From contig JAMJFZ010003734.1 of assembly GCA_026225945.1 (NCBI GenBank), positions 35,218-99,217 on the forward strand: a stretch of DNA of 64,000 nucleotides, in the 5' to 3' direction. Positions within the stretch are counted from its first letter, which is position 1, and every line of letters begins with the position of its first letter. A model generated the notes under the pieces. It was not told where the DNA came from. It worked only from the letters and a program-made list of their open reading frames with translations, and did not search any database. Origin of the DNA: Cricetomys ansorgei (Eukaryota; Chordata; Mammalia; Rodentia; Nesomyidae). Of the stretch, positions 1 through 11,383 are shown piece by piece. Position numbers and translations under genes: made by a program.

Positions 1-1934
1 CTTTCATTGATGTTGCAATATACTTTGCAGTAACTTGGGATCCCAAGTGTCACAAATATGCTGTTAGAAATATAGATGAGTATGACTGTTTGTTTCCACA
101 AAATCATAATCCATTGCATAACAGTAAATCTCAAGGTATATCAGTTTTGTGTTGGTTGTAAGTTTTCAACTTATCCTGGTTTCCCTTAGTAGCTGAACAT
201 TGTCAAATGCAGGCTCTTGTATTTTTTGTCGTAATTACTAATACTAATTCTCAAATCACACATTGCATATCACTCAATGATTCATTTTATATATGCATCT
301 ATCTATTTCAATTTTGGTTACAGCATGACAAACTGGCTTAAAATTTCACAGTGAAGTTTCATGAGTGCTAAAAAGTCTTTCTGAAGACAGAGGCAAAGAA
401 CTAACAGAGATGGATAAAAAGTCACTCTTGCTATAAGATAACATAGTTAAAGAACTGCTGGGAGGCACAGAACTGATCTGCAGGAGCTAGCTCCTATGTT
501 GGAGGATTGAGCTAAGCCTCAAGCTTTAGTTGAACTGCAGAGGCAAGGAGCAAGAGTGACTATGGGAAAAAATAAACAAGCAGACAGGGAATTGCAAGTG
601 GATGAAGTAACATCAGCAGTGGGGCTCACACTGAGCTGAAATACTGGGAAGGTCATGAGTTTTCTGCAGGTCAGAAATTCGGCACACATAGCAGAATAGA
701 AGGACAAATCAATGAATGTCACTGTCATCACAGTGTTAGGTGTCCTCTTTTTTATGGGGTTCAGATGAAGAGATTACAGTGAGGGTATTGAGATGGGGAG
801 GTGCAGGTAAGGAGATTTAGATTTCCTCCTCAATCTGGTGTACTAAGTCCTTGGGCCTGCTTTTTCTACTGGTTTTAATATACCTCTGTACTCAAGTGCA
901 TGTTCATAACCTACATGCCATATTTACAGAGTGTTACCTTTGATCTCTAGGAGTAAGTTGTTTGTCATTCTGCATCATGCTTGGTGCTGGACAGGTGGTA
1001 CTGTTCATATGCACACCACAGTGGAGATCTGTTCTTCCTATGCATTCACACTCAAAAGGAACACAATGGTGTTTGTAAAAGAGGCTCCCCTGTGCAAGAC
1101 ACAGTCTGAAAAAAAATGTTTTACATAATGCACTATTTTAGACCATGCAAACCTGACATTAATGCCAGGCATCTAAAGCAGAATGTTAAAAAAATCAAAA
1201 ACATTTATACTGGCAATTCATTGTTGAAGTCTAATACTTCATTCTTGGCTCAGTATACAGACTACTAATCTGCCCCCTCTTCTTGCAAATGTAGATACAA
1301 AATAAACTCAATGAAAAGAGAAATCCATTAGAAAGCCATTATAAATGTATCTTGTGGACAGAAATATTCTGATCAAATGATATAAGAGATGCAAGAACTT
1401 CAGAATGTGAAGCTTCTTCATCTATATGGAGAGAATAAGGCCAGACATGGCAGACAGCGCTATACTTTCCAAGAGCTTCTCTCAGGAGGTTATGCTCTGA
1501 AGATACTTCTATTTGTTTCCCTTGGCTGTGCCTCCACTGAATATCCCATTATCCATCACCTGGCTGTTTAACTTCTTTGGTTTGGTCATTCATTCATTCA
1601 CTCATTCCGCCATGCCCTTTCCTTTAATGGTCAGGAAACATTTATGTCTCTATAAGCATCCTGATTCTCTTCCGTTATTTAAGTTCCACGCAGCCATTCT
1701 CTGCACTGCACTCAGAAACTTCTTTTAACATCTTTGAGTAACTTCTTAGCTCTCTTGGCATAGAAGCAAAAGACAATCCAATGACCTTCTTCTGCCCTTG
1801 AAGTCAATCCCCTTCCACTTTCCCCCGAACCAATTTTTGATCTACTTCCAGTTTGTGTTGTTCTACAAACCCAGAACTAGCACTCACTCAGTACATTTGG
1901 ATAACCTGACACACTTATTTTTTTTTTAAAAAAT
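1..1934. other. Unassigned AT-rich DNA
   Basis: I recognise no gene or clear repeat here. Open frames are 60 to 73 codons, overlap each other on both strands, and lack any family motif. The part at 1640-1830 is pyrimidine-rich and faintly resembles antisense L2 3' sequence, but it is too diverged to call. Confidence 0.5.
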
Positions 1935-2530
1935 GCCCTAGCAGTAGCACAGACCAAGGGCATCAACATGGCCTTCACTAGTAGCAAGAATCACCAGCAG
2001 CAAATTGTTTTCTGGCTGCTGCATGGATCACAGACATCAACATGGATTCTGGTGGCCACACTGATGAAGGACATCAACATGGCGTCTTGAAGCATCAAGG
2101 CTCACTAACATCCACATAGGTCACAAACACCCCTGCCTCTTGTTCTTGTTGGGGAACATGTTGATGCTCATGATCCTTGCTGCAGTCAAATCCATTTTGA
2201 TGTTTGTGACTCACATTGCCACCAGAAACCAAGCTGATGTCAATGATCTGTCCTGCTGTTGCAGGCCTTGTCAATGTCCCAGATCTGTGCTCTCAGCAGA
2301 ATGCAGATTGCTTTTGTCAAAATGCCTCTGAAAAAACTATGTTGATACCCGTGGTTCATGCTCTCACCACACAGATTGGACTTGCTTTTTGTTTGTTTGC
2401 TTTGTTTATTTTTTTGTTTGTTTTGTTTATCTCTTGAAGGGCACAGAGTTGAAAGAGAGGACCTGGGAGGAATAGGAATTTGGTGTAATAAGGATACATT
2501 GTATAAAATTCTCAAGTAATTAATTAAATA
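1935..2530 (+). mobile_element. L1 (Lx-type) 3' UTR fragment, 5' truncated
   Basis: This looks like the 3' untranslated end of a rodent L1 in sense orientation. The first part carries repeated GACATCAACATGG-type motifs near 1959, 2033 and 2070, a feature I associate with Lx 3' UTRs. It is followed by a T/G-rich TTTG run (about 2390-2435), a GGACCTGGGAGGAATAGG stretch, and a terminal ATTGTATAAAATTCTCAAG block that resembles rodent L1 3' ends. No ORF2 sequence is visible upstream, so the copy is strongly 5' truncated. The family call rests on remembered consensus and the left edge is approximate. Confidence 0.68.
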
Positions 2531-2730
2531 TTATGTTAATTTAAAAATGCCTTCTTAAAAATAACATTACTGGTTGGCCTTCCTTACTCATTGATGGACT
2601 AATTATCTCTGTAGTTTACTATATTCTACATCACTTAGGACCTATTTACCAACTTTATTTTTTTCTTTCTTTCATGTATTCCTTACATTCATTCATCCAC
2701 AAGTACAAAAGTACACACAAACACACAAAT

Positions 2731-2757
2731 ACACACACACACACACACACACACACA
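2731..2757. repeat. (CA)n microsatellite
   Basis: Pure CA dinucleotide tract following an imperfect CA-rich lead from about 2711. It abuts the antisense ID-type element and probably grew from that element's A-rich tail. Confidence 0.95.
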
Positions 2758-2765
2758 AATACAGT

Positions 2766-2836
2766 GGTATGGATCAAGTTCAATACATTGTGCAGGTTAG
2801 ACAAATGTACTACCATTAAGCTATATCCTCAGTCCT
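2766..2836 (-). mobile_element. ID-type SINE (tRNA-derived), antisense
   Basis: Read on the minus strand this begins with a diverged GGACTGAGGATATAGCTTAA block and ends in TTGAACTTGATCC. It follows the plan of rodent ID elements, with a tRNA-Ala-like A box (TAGCTYA) and B box (GTTCRA). Divergence is high, perhaps a quarter of positions, so it is an old copy. The ID-like half of a B4 element is the main alternative. Confidence 0.62.
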
Positions 2837-2839
2837 CAT

Positions 2840-4590
2840 AATTTTACCTACTTGTTTTTCATTTGTATCCTACAAGAATTTAAGTTATGTGAAGACACAA
2901 GTATGTTTCTTTTACAACTGTGCATCTCTCATCTAAAACTCACTAGTCAGAAGTTAAGTTTTTAGAATATCATATTGGTATCATTGGTTATTAATTAAAT
3001 AATATTTTTAAAAACACATGACTTATTTGTATAATTAAAATATTGATATTTATCCAAAAAATAACAAAAGACTTTTGCCTCAGCCAAGCTAAATCTGAAT
3101 ATTAACTCATCACTTACAAACTTGGAAACTGACACTGCCTCTGATTATTACCTGGCAGATGACTCTATGTCTAATTTATTGAATTTTATTATAAATTGAT
3201 AATGTGTGAAAACTTTTTTTCACAATATTTATCTAACTGTAGCAACTTAGAAATAATCCAGGATTATTCACCAAATACTTAGAGAGTAATCAGTAAGGAT
3301 ATAGCAATATTCATGCTTGAATATGTAAATGGCATTATGCTGTATAAACATTAAAATTGACCCCTCTCTTAGAGAAACTGAGCATGTTATAATGTAAGTT
3401 TAAGGATAAAGAAAAGAACATGGAAAAAGATGGAAAAGTAAGATTTACACATTTGGATGATTTGGTAAAGCTTTCCCCATGGTGAAATTGTTCCTCTTGG
3501 TCTTTGTAAGTTGGGAGACAATACTCTGGAGCCCTAGTGAATTCAATACCTCCTGCCTCTTATAGGCAAACAGCTGACAAGGCCAAATGGAATGCTATAT
3601 TTAAAGACAGGTATTATGAGTTCATGTTCATGCCATAAATGGACACTACTGAAACAGGTTATGTCCAAAATCATATTGTAATAATAGCCTGCCAAACACT
3701 TGAGAAGTTAAAGTCAGGGAATATAATTTTAAGAAGTCATGGTAAGGGATTGTATATAAGGTGCTAAATTTGCTGCTTTAGGAGGGATTATCACAATTAA
3801 TTTTGAACATGTTTCTTATGTATATCGTAACCCCTTAGACAGTATGTGTTTATGTGATTCTTCTACAGGAAAAGTCCCTCAAAGGACACTAGGAAGGAAA
3901 AGAGTTCAGTGTTGAATTTCATCTTGCAAGAAATATTAAAAACATAATATTAATATCTTTTCCACAAGAGCCCTGTATATTATTATTTCCAAGTTTTAGT
4001 GCTTTTGTGAATGCAGTTCATAGTTTAGGAATCCATATATAAAATTATGCAAAAGCAATATGAATCCAATATCTAGAGAGTAATTTTATCCTGTTCCTGC
4101 TGAAAGTAAATAAGGAGAAGCACTCCTTATTTATGAATGTCTTGAGATCTCTCTGAAAGCACTGAGCCTTTAGACATGAAGTTGACAAAGGTTGCTGACT
4201 CTTACTGCATCTAACAGTGAGAAAAGGAGATAACATGATGTGCCAATCTTCTCACCCAGTGCTCTCTGCTCCTCTATATCAGGTGTTTCAAAACTCTTGG
4301 GATAGGTGGAGTACAGGACAATAGGAAGCAGGGTCACCCTTGACAAGAGTTGGAACAGGCCATTGCTATGCTAATATGAGAGTCAATGCAACAAGGGAAA
4401 TGTAATAGTGAGGTACAGACTCTAAGAAGGTGAAATTGTATGTAATCAACACAGGGCAGGAAATGGTACACACACATAAAACCAAGCTGTTAAGTAAAGG
4501 AGTCTGGGTTAATCCAAATTCATTGTTTTAAAAAGTAGTATTCTGATGAAGTACATATGTAACAGAATAATAATAAAATGTGTATGAACA
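2840..4590. other. Unassigned AT-rich DNA
   Basis: No repeat family or gene recognised. The only minus-strand frame of any length (63 codons, 4045-4236) has no recognisable motif. Confidence 0.5.
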
Positions 4591-4592
4591 TA

Positions 4593-4613
4593 ACACACAC
4601 ACACACACACACA
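4593..4613. repeat. (CA)n microsatellite
   Basis: Short pure CA tract of about ten units in AT-rich DNA. Confidence 0.95.
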
Positions 4614-4714
4614 TTGTAGATCACATTGTAGGTATGAAAATGGCTTGTAACATTACTTATAATCTCCAGTTTTGAGAAAGTATCTTTTACTTTATTATTG
4701 CTTTTCTCCTAGAT

Positions 4715-4935
4715 CAGTGGTTCTCAACTCATTACCTTTTGGGGGTGGGGGTGGAAAGATCCTTTCACAAAAATTGCCTAAGACCATCTGCATATCAGAT
4801 ATTTACATTCTAATAAACAATAATAGCAAAATTACAATTATGAAGTAGCAACAAAATAATTTTATGGTTGAGGGTCATCACAACATGAGGAAACGTATTA
4901 AAGGGTCACAATATTAGAAAGGTTGAGATCCACTG
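4715..4935 (-). mobile_element. URR1 non-autonomous hAT-Charlie DNA transposon, full length
   Basis: The element starts CAGTGGTTCTCAACTC and ends GGTTGAGATCCACTG, an imperfect terminal inverted repeat of hAT type. The interior carries hallmark URR1 phrases in antisense: a G-rich stretch near 4740, GATATTTACATTCTAATA, AATTATGAAGTAGCAACAAA and GGTTGAGGGTCATCACAAC. It is 221 bp long. An exact 8-bp duplication, TCCTAGAT, flanks it at 4707-4714 and 4936-4943, the target-site length expected of hAT elements. There is no transposase coding capacity; these elements were moved by an autonomous Charlie-type enzyme. URR1 is rodent-specific, which supports the host assignment. Confidence 0.95.
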
Positions 4936-4943
4936 TCCTAGAT

Positions 4944-6404
4944 AATGCTAATTGTTGTCAGTGGTTAAAAAATGTTTAAAACATGATGTTTTCTTTGGGT
5001 TATAGTTGCTCAAGAGTGTCCAGATCAGGAAGCCAAGGACAACCTTTACCATAATGTCATTCATTGGCCTCTTACGCAACAAATTACCCTCAACATGTTG
5101 GAATCAAAGAGGAGGAAACATACTTGTTTAAATAATAAAACATTATACTGCAGTCAAATAATCATTCATATTTGATATGCAAAATAAAATGACAGGTACA
5201 GATTTCAGTTATAATTTGATTTAATTCAAGATTCATTTTAAAATTCTTATTGTGATAAAAAGAAATCAATTTTATACCCCATGTAAGGCTTTATAATAGC
5301 TTTAGAAATTTTCTGTGCCAATAAGATTAATGAAATTGTACTTGCACAATTGTATTTTATATCTGATTCCATCAGTGTTCTCACAGGGAAATTTGTCTCT
5401 GGGTGAAGTTCATAGGCCAGTACTGTAACCATGGCTTCCTGGTCATTTTATTAATACAATATTTGAGTTGACCTTAAGATATCAAATTTAGCATGTTTTA
5501 CTCTGTTCAAACTGAGAACATTTTACTGTTTATTCTATTTCTATTTGCTTTTATGGCTTTATTCATCTGTTTTAGAATAATTTCTAAAAGGGGTGTCCTT
5601 CCTTTTTAAATGTACAATGAAAAAAGACAATGTTAGAATTAGGAATGAATTAAGAAATTCTTAACTCAAAGCTACTTTTTAATTGTTAAGCAAATGGCTT
5701 CCCTGAAGGAAGACAGATTTCACTTTCCTTCAATATCTTTACAAGCTCCCATTCAGTACTGCCTATGTGAAAAGAAAGTGGGACTTCGGAGGTAATTAAA
5801 TTGGTTTCTGTTACTTAGTGTTGATAAGTTCACAGAAATATGCCATTTAAAAGCACAAGTAAGACCAAATTTTGAGGTGACTAGATTGTAAACCACCTCC
5901 CGCAGGCTTCTGGGAACTTCATTTTGGGAGTCTTGATATTGGTTTGCAATATAAAGGAGGGATAGAAAAGTTTTGATTAAAATACCATGGAGCACGAAAC
6001 CCTGATGTGTGGTGTTTCCATTACGTAAGGAACAAATCCCAAACCATTTACAAATAGAATTACCAGTGAACCAAATATACCTTTTCTCTAAATGTTTGGC
6101 TGTATTTTGAACAGTGTATATGTTTGAGAAGATTAAGATGAATTTGGATAATGATACAGAAGCACAAACACATTATGACACAATTTCAGAAAATAAAACA
6201 ATTGGGTTTCTTTTGTTTTTTGTTTTTTTGTCTTTCTTTCTGCACCTAGACTCATTTAGTACATTGCACTGTTAGTTCTGTCAGTCAGTACTGTGAGCTA
6301 ACTGAAGTGCTGCTACAGTGATATGTTTTACTGGCTCAGTTATGTTTTGCATCTCTCCAGGTATTTGTATGAAAATCTGATCTCTGGAGCTCAAAAATCA
6401 CTAC
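4944..6404. other. Unassigned AT-rich DNA
   Basis: No recognised repeat or gene. The longest minus-strand frame (80 codons, 5753-5995) shows no domain signature. Confidence 0.5.
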
Positions 6405-6510
6405 ATTTGTCTCAAGGAAATTCTCCAAAGTCACACAGTAGCCTATGTGAGATAAAAGCTAAAATCAAACTGATAATGGGGATTGCTCTGCAAAGCATTT
6501 CTTCGGCTCC
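6405..6510 (-). mobile_element. Possible MIR/L2-type ancient repeat
   Basis: The phrase CCAAAGTCACACAGTAGCC followed by AAAGCTAAAATCAAACTGA resembles the antisense MIR core (AAGGTCACACAGCTAGT, then GGGATTCGAACCC). Only about 100 bp is alignable by eye and divergence is high, so this is tentative. Confidence 0.33.
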
Positions 6511-6960
6511 CTTTCCAAACTGAACAGTCTTCAGCTAACAGTATGGGATCAGTTCCCACCATGCATGCAGTCCCCATCACAGTACTTGTCAAGCAATATG
6601 AGATTCCATCAGATACATGATATGAACCACTGTGTGGCAGTGGCATTGTTTTATATTTAGAATCTGTAAAATAAATACATTTATTAATATTTATAAGTAT
6701 GCAAGCAATTAAATATAATGATGAATAAATAAACGAATTATGACTTTAAATTAGCTCAAGTCTATGCATCTATAGTAAGGGTAAGTTAGTATATTACTTC
6801 TCAATTTTTTTTACCTTCTTATACTGCTGTTAACATCAACATTGGTATCAGAATTCTGTTTGCATCTTCAACCATGAGTCATGAAGAATGACATTGCTCT
6901 CAACCTAACTTACCCAGTCTGTCTGGTTTTGAGTTATGTATCTTGTATATTTTTAAATAT

Positions 6961-7105
6961 TTCTTTTATTTTTGAGATTATAATATAATTATATCATTTC
7001 CTCTTCTTACTTTTCCATCCAAACCCTACCATATATTCATTCTTGTCTCTTTTTTCAAATTCATGGCTTCTTTTTCATCAATTGTTATATATACATGTAC
7101 ATTAA
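6961..7105 (-). mobile_element. Probable L1 3'-end fragment, antisense
   Basis: Begins with a T-rich lead and GAGATTATAATATAATTA, then pyrimidine-rich TTTCCTCTTCTTAC, CCATCCAAACCCTACCATAT, TTCAAATTCATGGCTTC and TTTTTCATCAATTGTTAT. I recognise this order as a common rodent interspersed 3' end, probably LINE, lying antisense with its tail to the left. A related but shorter piece is at 35340-35405. The subfamily is not assigned. Confidence 0.5.
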
Positions 7106-8602
7106 AGGACTTTTTGGTTTGGATTTAATTCACAATCCTTCCTTAAAGCTTTTCCAAATAATATTTTCCTCAGTTAAAATTCCATTCATTTTTGTTCACT
7201 ATTTTACCTTATTTTTATGATTTTTCTTTAAAAATCAGAATTATCATCAGGGTAGAAATTGTAATTTGGAGTAGATTTTACATGAAAACCTATGAAAGCA
7301 CTGTACTGATCTGAAGTATGTCACCTTTAAAGGAAGTTCTTTTTATTACCAGTTCGGAATATCCTCATTGTTTCCATTGGCCTCCTCTTTGAGGTCTATG
7401 ATTTATATTCTGACTTCTAATTAGCTCATGTGTTGTTTTCATTGTCTAATTATTTTATATGGAAGATGACTAGTCATGCTTCTCACATGAGACTAAATGG
7501 AAATCAGTTTTTTTTCTTGATCTTTTTTGTTTTTTTCAAAACCATGTGTACTTAAAAGGATCAATACATAAAGTCTATATGTCTGAGGCTTAGTTTAAAA
7601 TAACATTTATTCCCATATTTTTATGTATATATCTTGCTTTGAAAATGTCTGTCCCCTCCCAAATCTCATATAATGTCCCCTCCTATTCCTCATATATACA
7701 ATGTCACAGGCTTGGGCAGAGATGTTGGGATGCCCAGATCCAAGGGGACTGCCATATCTGAGTATATACACATGTTCAAGAACAGATTGCTTCCCTTGGT
7801 CAAACTTCACTTATTATGTAACACTGGTATGCGTGTCAGAAATAGCAAAAGGGGGTAAAGTGTCCTTATGCTAAAGATAATTTTTTTCTGAGTGTCAATT
7901 GAAATTTTAAGGATGAGGATTGCCATCTTTTTTTCTGCCTGAGCACTAACCCAAAACACAGACACTGGGAAACATGTGCCCATCTCAGTATGCCCTTCAA
8001 CTTACCATTTTAGACTTAGAAACTTCAGTTCTACCTGCTCTTCTCATGATGTTCTCTGGTAAGAGGAGAAACCCCACTTTCATTTCAAACCCAAACATGT
8101 TTGTCTCCAAGTGTCCTCTATCACCTCCTGTCCTGATTAGTGCTCTGTAATGGAAGTGCAACAATCATCAGGCAATTATGAGTGTTACAATCATTGTGTC
8201 TTTGTTAACAGTTGGCAAGAGAACCATTTCCAGTAGATGTTACTATTGCTTATCCCATGGCATACAAATGCCTGCTGTGGGAGTAAGAAGCTGGGATTTA
8301 ACAGAGGAAAACTCCTCACCAGGAATTCCAGCTGTCTATCTCAGGATGGTTTCCCCAGTCCATTTCTGCTGGACATTATAAGCTACCATTTGGTGACTGA
8401 TTTTGCTTCCCTACACTCTGGCAGTCAGGCTTGTCCAGTTCTCTGTGTTTTATACTGCACACACTGGATTGCTGTTTTGCCCTCCCTCTCTACTTCTGTC
8501 TATTACTTGTTATTTATTCATTTATTTTTGCATGCGGCATGCTTAATAAATTCACTCATTTCAAATCAAAAGTATATTATAAATGAATCTTCTAGGGTTT
8601 AT
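7106..8602. other. Unassigned AT-rich DNA with one 131-codon frame
   Basis: No clear repeat. A plus-strand frame at 8237-8632 is open for 131 codons, but its product is a Leu/Ser/Cys-rich string without recognisable domains. Its 3' end runs into the B4 element at 8603, so I read it as chance. Confidence 0.5.
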
Positions 8603-8893
8603 GGAGCAGTAGGTAAGGTGTTTTTCACATAAATGTGAACACCTGAGTGTGATCTCTAACACTTATATAAAAAGTTGGCTGTAGTGGCTTGTGTTTGGAA
8701 TCCAGGCCCTAGAAGACAGAGAATAGAAGATCCCTGGGCTCTCTGGCCAGCAGACCTGAACTAGTAAGAGGAACAAGTGTCCTGTGAGAAACCCTATCTT
8801 ACAAAACTAGTGGATAGCTCTTGAGAAAAGATAACTGAGGCTGACCTTTGACTTTCACATGCACTTTTACATTCACATTCAATTGAAATCCCC

Positions 8894-8895
<2 letters not shown>
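8603..8895 (+). mobile_element. B4 SINE (ID/B1 fusion)
   Basis: The 5' half, GGAGCAGTAGGTAAGGTG then CACCTGAGTGTGATC, matches the ID-like head of B4. The 3' half carries GAAGATCCCTGGGCTCTCTG, GGCCAGCAGACC and GAGAAACCCTATCTTAC, the B1-like body, followed by a TGACCTTTGACTTTCACATG tail. Such elements were made by RNA polymerase III transcription and L1-mediated insertion. The tail passes directly into a CA tract. Confidence 0.82.
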
Positions 8896-8932
<37 letters not shown>

Positions 8933-8938
8933 ATACAT
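8896..8938. repeat. (CA)n microsatellite on a B4 tail
   Basis: CA tract with TACA interruptions at its right end, immediately 3' of the B4 body and probably derived from that element's A/CA-rich tail. Confidence 0.93.
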
Positions 8939-10295
8939 CTGCTTTGGGAACATCATTATTAAATAAGAAGTGTTTATGAGAGGTGGAATTTAGTGATCTT
9001 TTGAGAACAAGTGCATTTGAAAAAGAGGTGCCCCTGTAATTAGCACATTAGTAATGTGCTTCACCACAGAGTGTGACTTGATTTTATGCATAAGTTCAAG
9101 ATGCCTCTGCCCATGCGCCTCCATCAAACTCACTTGCCCACAGCTATTTTCCGCTTTGCTAAGCATCTTCTGATTCCCGTACCTTCCCAGTTCTTCAGAT
9201 GCCTTGTTTTGCCTCCAGATTCCATCAACCTTTATTCTCATTTCCAGAAACCTCACACATAGATCTTAGAAGAGACTTCCACTGAACTACATCTTCAAGT
9301 GTAATTAGATATCTAGGAATTGCTTCAGCAAAACAAAAATGGGAAGTGGAATAGCTGAAACAAAAGCACCCATGAGCCAATAATTATTGAAACTGGCTAG
9401 ATACTACATTGGGATTAAAGTCATATTGTCTCCCTCACACATGAATACAGATGTAAATTTAAAGGCATTATTAGAGTTTAATGCAAAATTGTACCATAGT
9501 GTTTATATGAGTATTAATAAAATCCAGAGCATGACAAGTAATATACACCTCATGGATTTTATTTCATTTTATTTTTTATGTCAGCTATAACCCTTCAGAA
9601 ACAGTAAAATAAGGTAAAATAATAACTTTAGAATCCAGTCTGTCTTGGTTAAAATTTCAGTTTAATAGCTCACTAAATGTTGAGATAAGTATGAGCGATT
9701 TTATTATCTTGTTTTCTTCATATGAATAAAAGAAAAAGGTGAATGATCACTGTTTCCCTAAAGAGGACTGAAAGATACAAACACATTCTGTCACTATAGA
9801 GCCCTACACAGCTTAGCTGCACAACAGGGCATTGCTCAGCCCATATTTCCTGACAGCTGATGCATCTTCCCAAGGAATGTCAGTACCTAGGGATTTTCCC
9901 TGTGTTTTATTAGTGATACAAATACATTACAACAAATACTAATATGATTTTCTATTTTCCCTTCATTTAATCCTTGTTATTTGGTAATGAAATGCCTGAA
10001 ACTTTGTTTCTAGGAAAGATAAGAATGTATGAATGACTAAAATATTTCAGAATTATTTTTCAGTGTTTGGGTATCATTCATAATGTAGACATAGCAGGAG
10101 CTAAATTCTATGGGTGTTTTTATTCTATAGCTGAAATTTATGTTCCAGATACAAGCAAAGACTTCTCATATGTAATCCTAAATGTTTATGTCTTGACTCT
10201 TCTGCTCTGGCTCTTCCTCTATTGTTACTCATTACAGAGCAGTCTGGCAAGGCACATGCTCCTGTTGTCTCCTACCAGCATAATAAAAGTCAACA
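8939..10295. other. Unassigned DNA
   Basis: No recognised repeat or gene. The minus-strand frame at 8990-9256 (88 codons) shows no family motif. Confidence 0.5.
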
Positions 10296-10445
10296 GCCTG
10301 TTGGTGGTGGCACACTCCTTTAATCCATTAATCCCAGCACTCTGGAGTCAGAGGCAGGTGGATCTATGTGAGTTTGAGGCCAGCCTGGTCTACACAATGA
10401 GTTTCAGGACAGCCAGGGTTACAACAGAGAAACCCTGTGTCCGGG
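10296..10445 (+). mobile_element. B1 SINE (7SL-derived)
   Basis: Carries the B1 landmarks in order: TGGTGGTGGCACACTCCTTT, ATCCCAGCACTCTGGAG, CAGAGGCAGGTGGATC, GAGTTTGAGGCCAGCCTGGT and AGAGAAACCCTGTGTC. A small internal duplication (TTAATCCATTAATCCC) sits in the left part. An A-rich tail with AAATAAAACAAAAAC follows to about 10480. Divergence from consensus is moderate. The 133-codon frame overlapping it (10067-10468) contains translated B1 and is not a gene. Confidence 0.93.
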
Positions 10446-10480
10446 ATTGGGTAGGGGACACGAAATAAAACAAAAACAGA

Positions 10481-10890
10481 GGCAACAGAAGGGCACTGTT
10501 TCTACAAAACATGTGTAACCTTCGAAGCCCCCAGCAATGCTTTACTTTGTGTGAAAGCAGGGAGAATGATCTTAACCAAAGCAGTGTGGCTTCCTACACC
10601 ACTCGGTGTGCCACAAAGCACTACTTGGTTCAGAATTCAAGGAATCAAAAGTAAGCCACTGCTAATTCCTCCATCAGAACCTAATGTTAAGAACAGGATG
10701 AAGGTGATTGACAATTCAGTTTCTCTGTGTAATCCTATTTCCGTTCATTTGGAAAAGTCATCATAGAAGTATCTTGCAGTTAATAATCAAAAATTTTATT
10801 TTGGGTTGTAATGATACTTCAACTGCTAAAGGTACCTCCACAAGTCTTGGCTACTTAATATCAATACACTGTGGCACAAGGTGAGAACCA
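10481..10890. other. Unassigned DNA
   Basis: No recognised repeat or gene; a 71-codon plus-strand frame at 10551-10766 has no motif. Confidence 0.45.
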
Positions 10891-10893
10891 AGA

Positions 10894-11237
10894 CCCCCCC
10901 CCCCCCACAGACAGACACACACACACACAGACAGACACACAGACACACACACACACAGACACACACAGACACACAGACACACAGACACACAGACACACAC
11001 ACACACAGACACACAGACACACATACACACACACACACACAGACACACACACACACAGACACACAGACACACATACACACACACACACACAGACACACAT
11101 ACACACACACACACACAGACACACACACACAGACACACACACAGACACACACACACACAGACACACACACACACACAGAGACACACACACACACAGACAC
11201 ACACACACACACAGACACACACACACACAGACACACA

Positions 11238-11286
<49 letters not shown>

Positions 11287-11383
11287 ACAGACACACACAC
11301 AGACACACAGACACACACACACACACAGACACACAGACACACACACACACAGACACACAGACACACAGACACACAGACACACA
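10894..11383. repeat. Composite microsatellite: C13 run plus (CA)n/(CAGA)n/(CATA)n
   Basis: A run of 13 C residues (10894-10906) leads into about 477 bp of CA repeats punctuated by CAGACA and less often CATACA. A 50-bp block is exactly duplicated in tandem (10991-11040 and 11041-11090), with a partial third copy after it. A pure CA run occupies about 11242-11280. All open frames here, such as Thr-His strings on one strand and Val-Cys strings on the other, are by-products of the dinucleotide repeat. Confidence 0.98.

Noticed and set aside
1640..1830. Possible antisense L2 repeat
   Set aside because: Only a faint resemblance around CTTAGCTCTCTTGGCATAG; not enough to support a call.
8237..8632. 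131-codon plus-strand frame
   Set aside because: No domain, no supporting splice or promoter context, and it ends inside a B4 SINE.
10067..10468. 133-codon plus-strand frame
   Set aside because: Its second half is translated B1 SINE; the first half has no motif.
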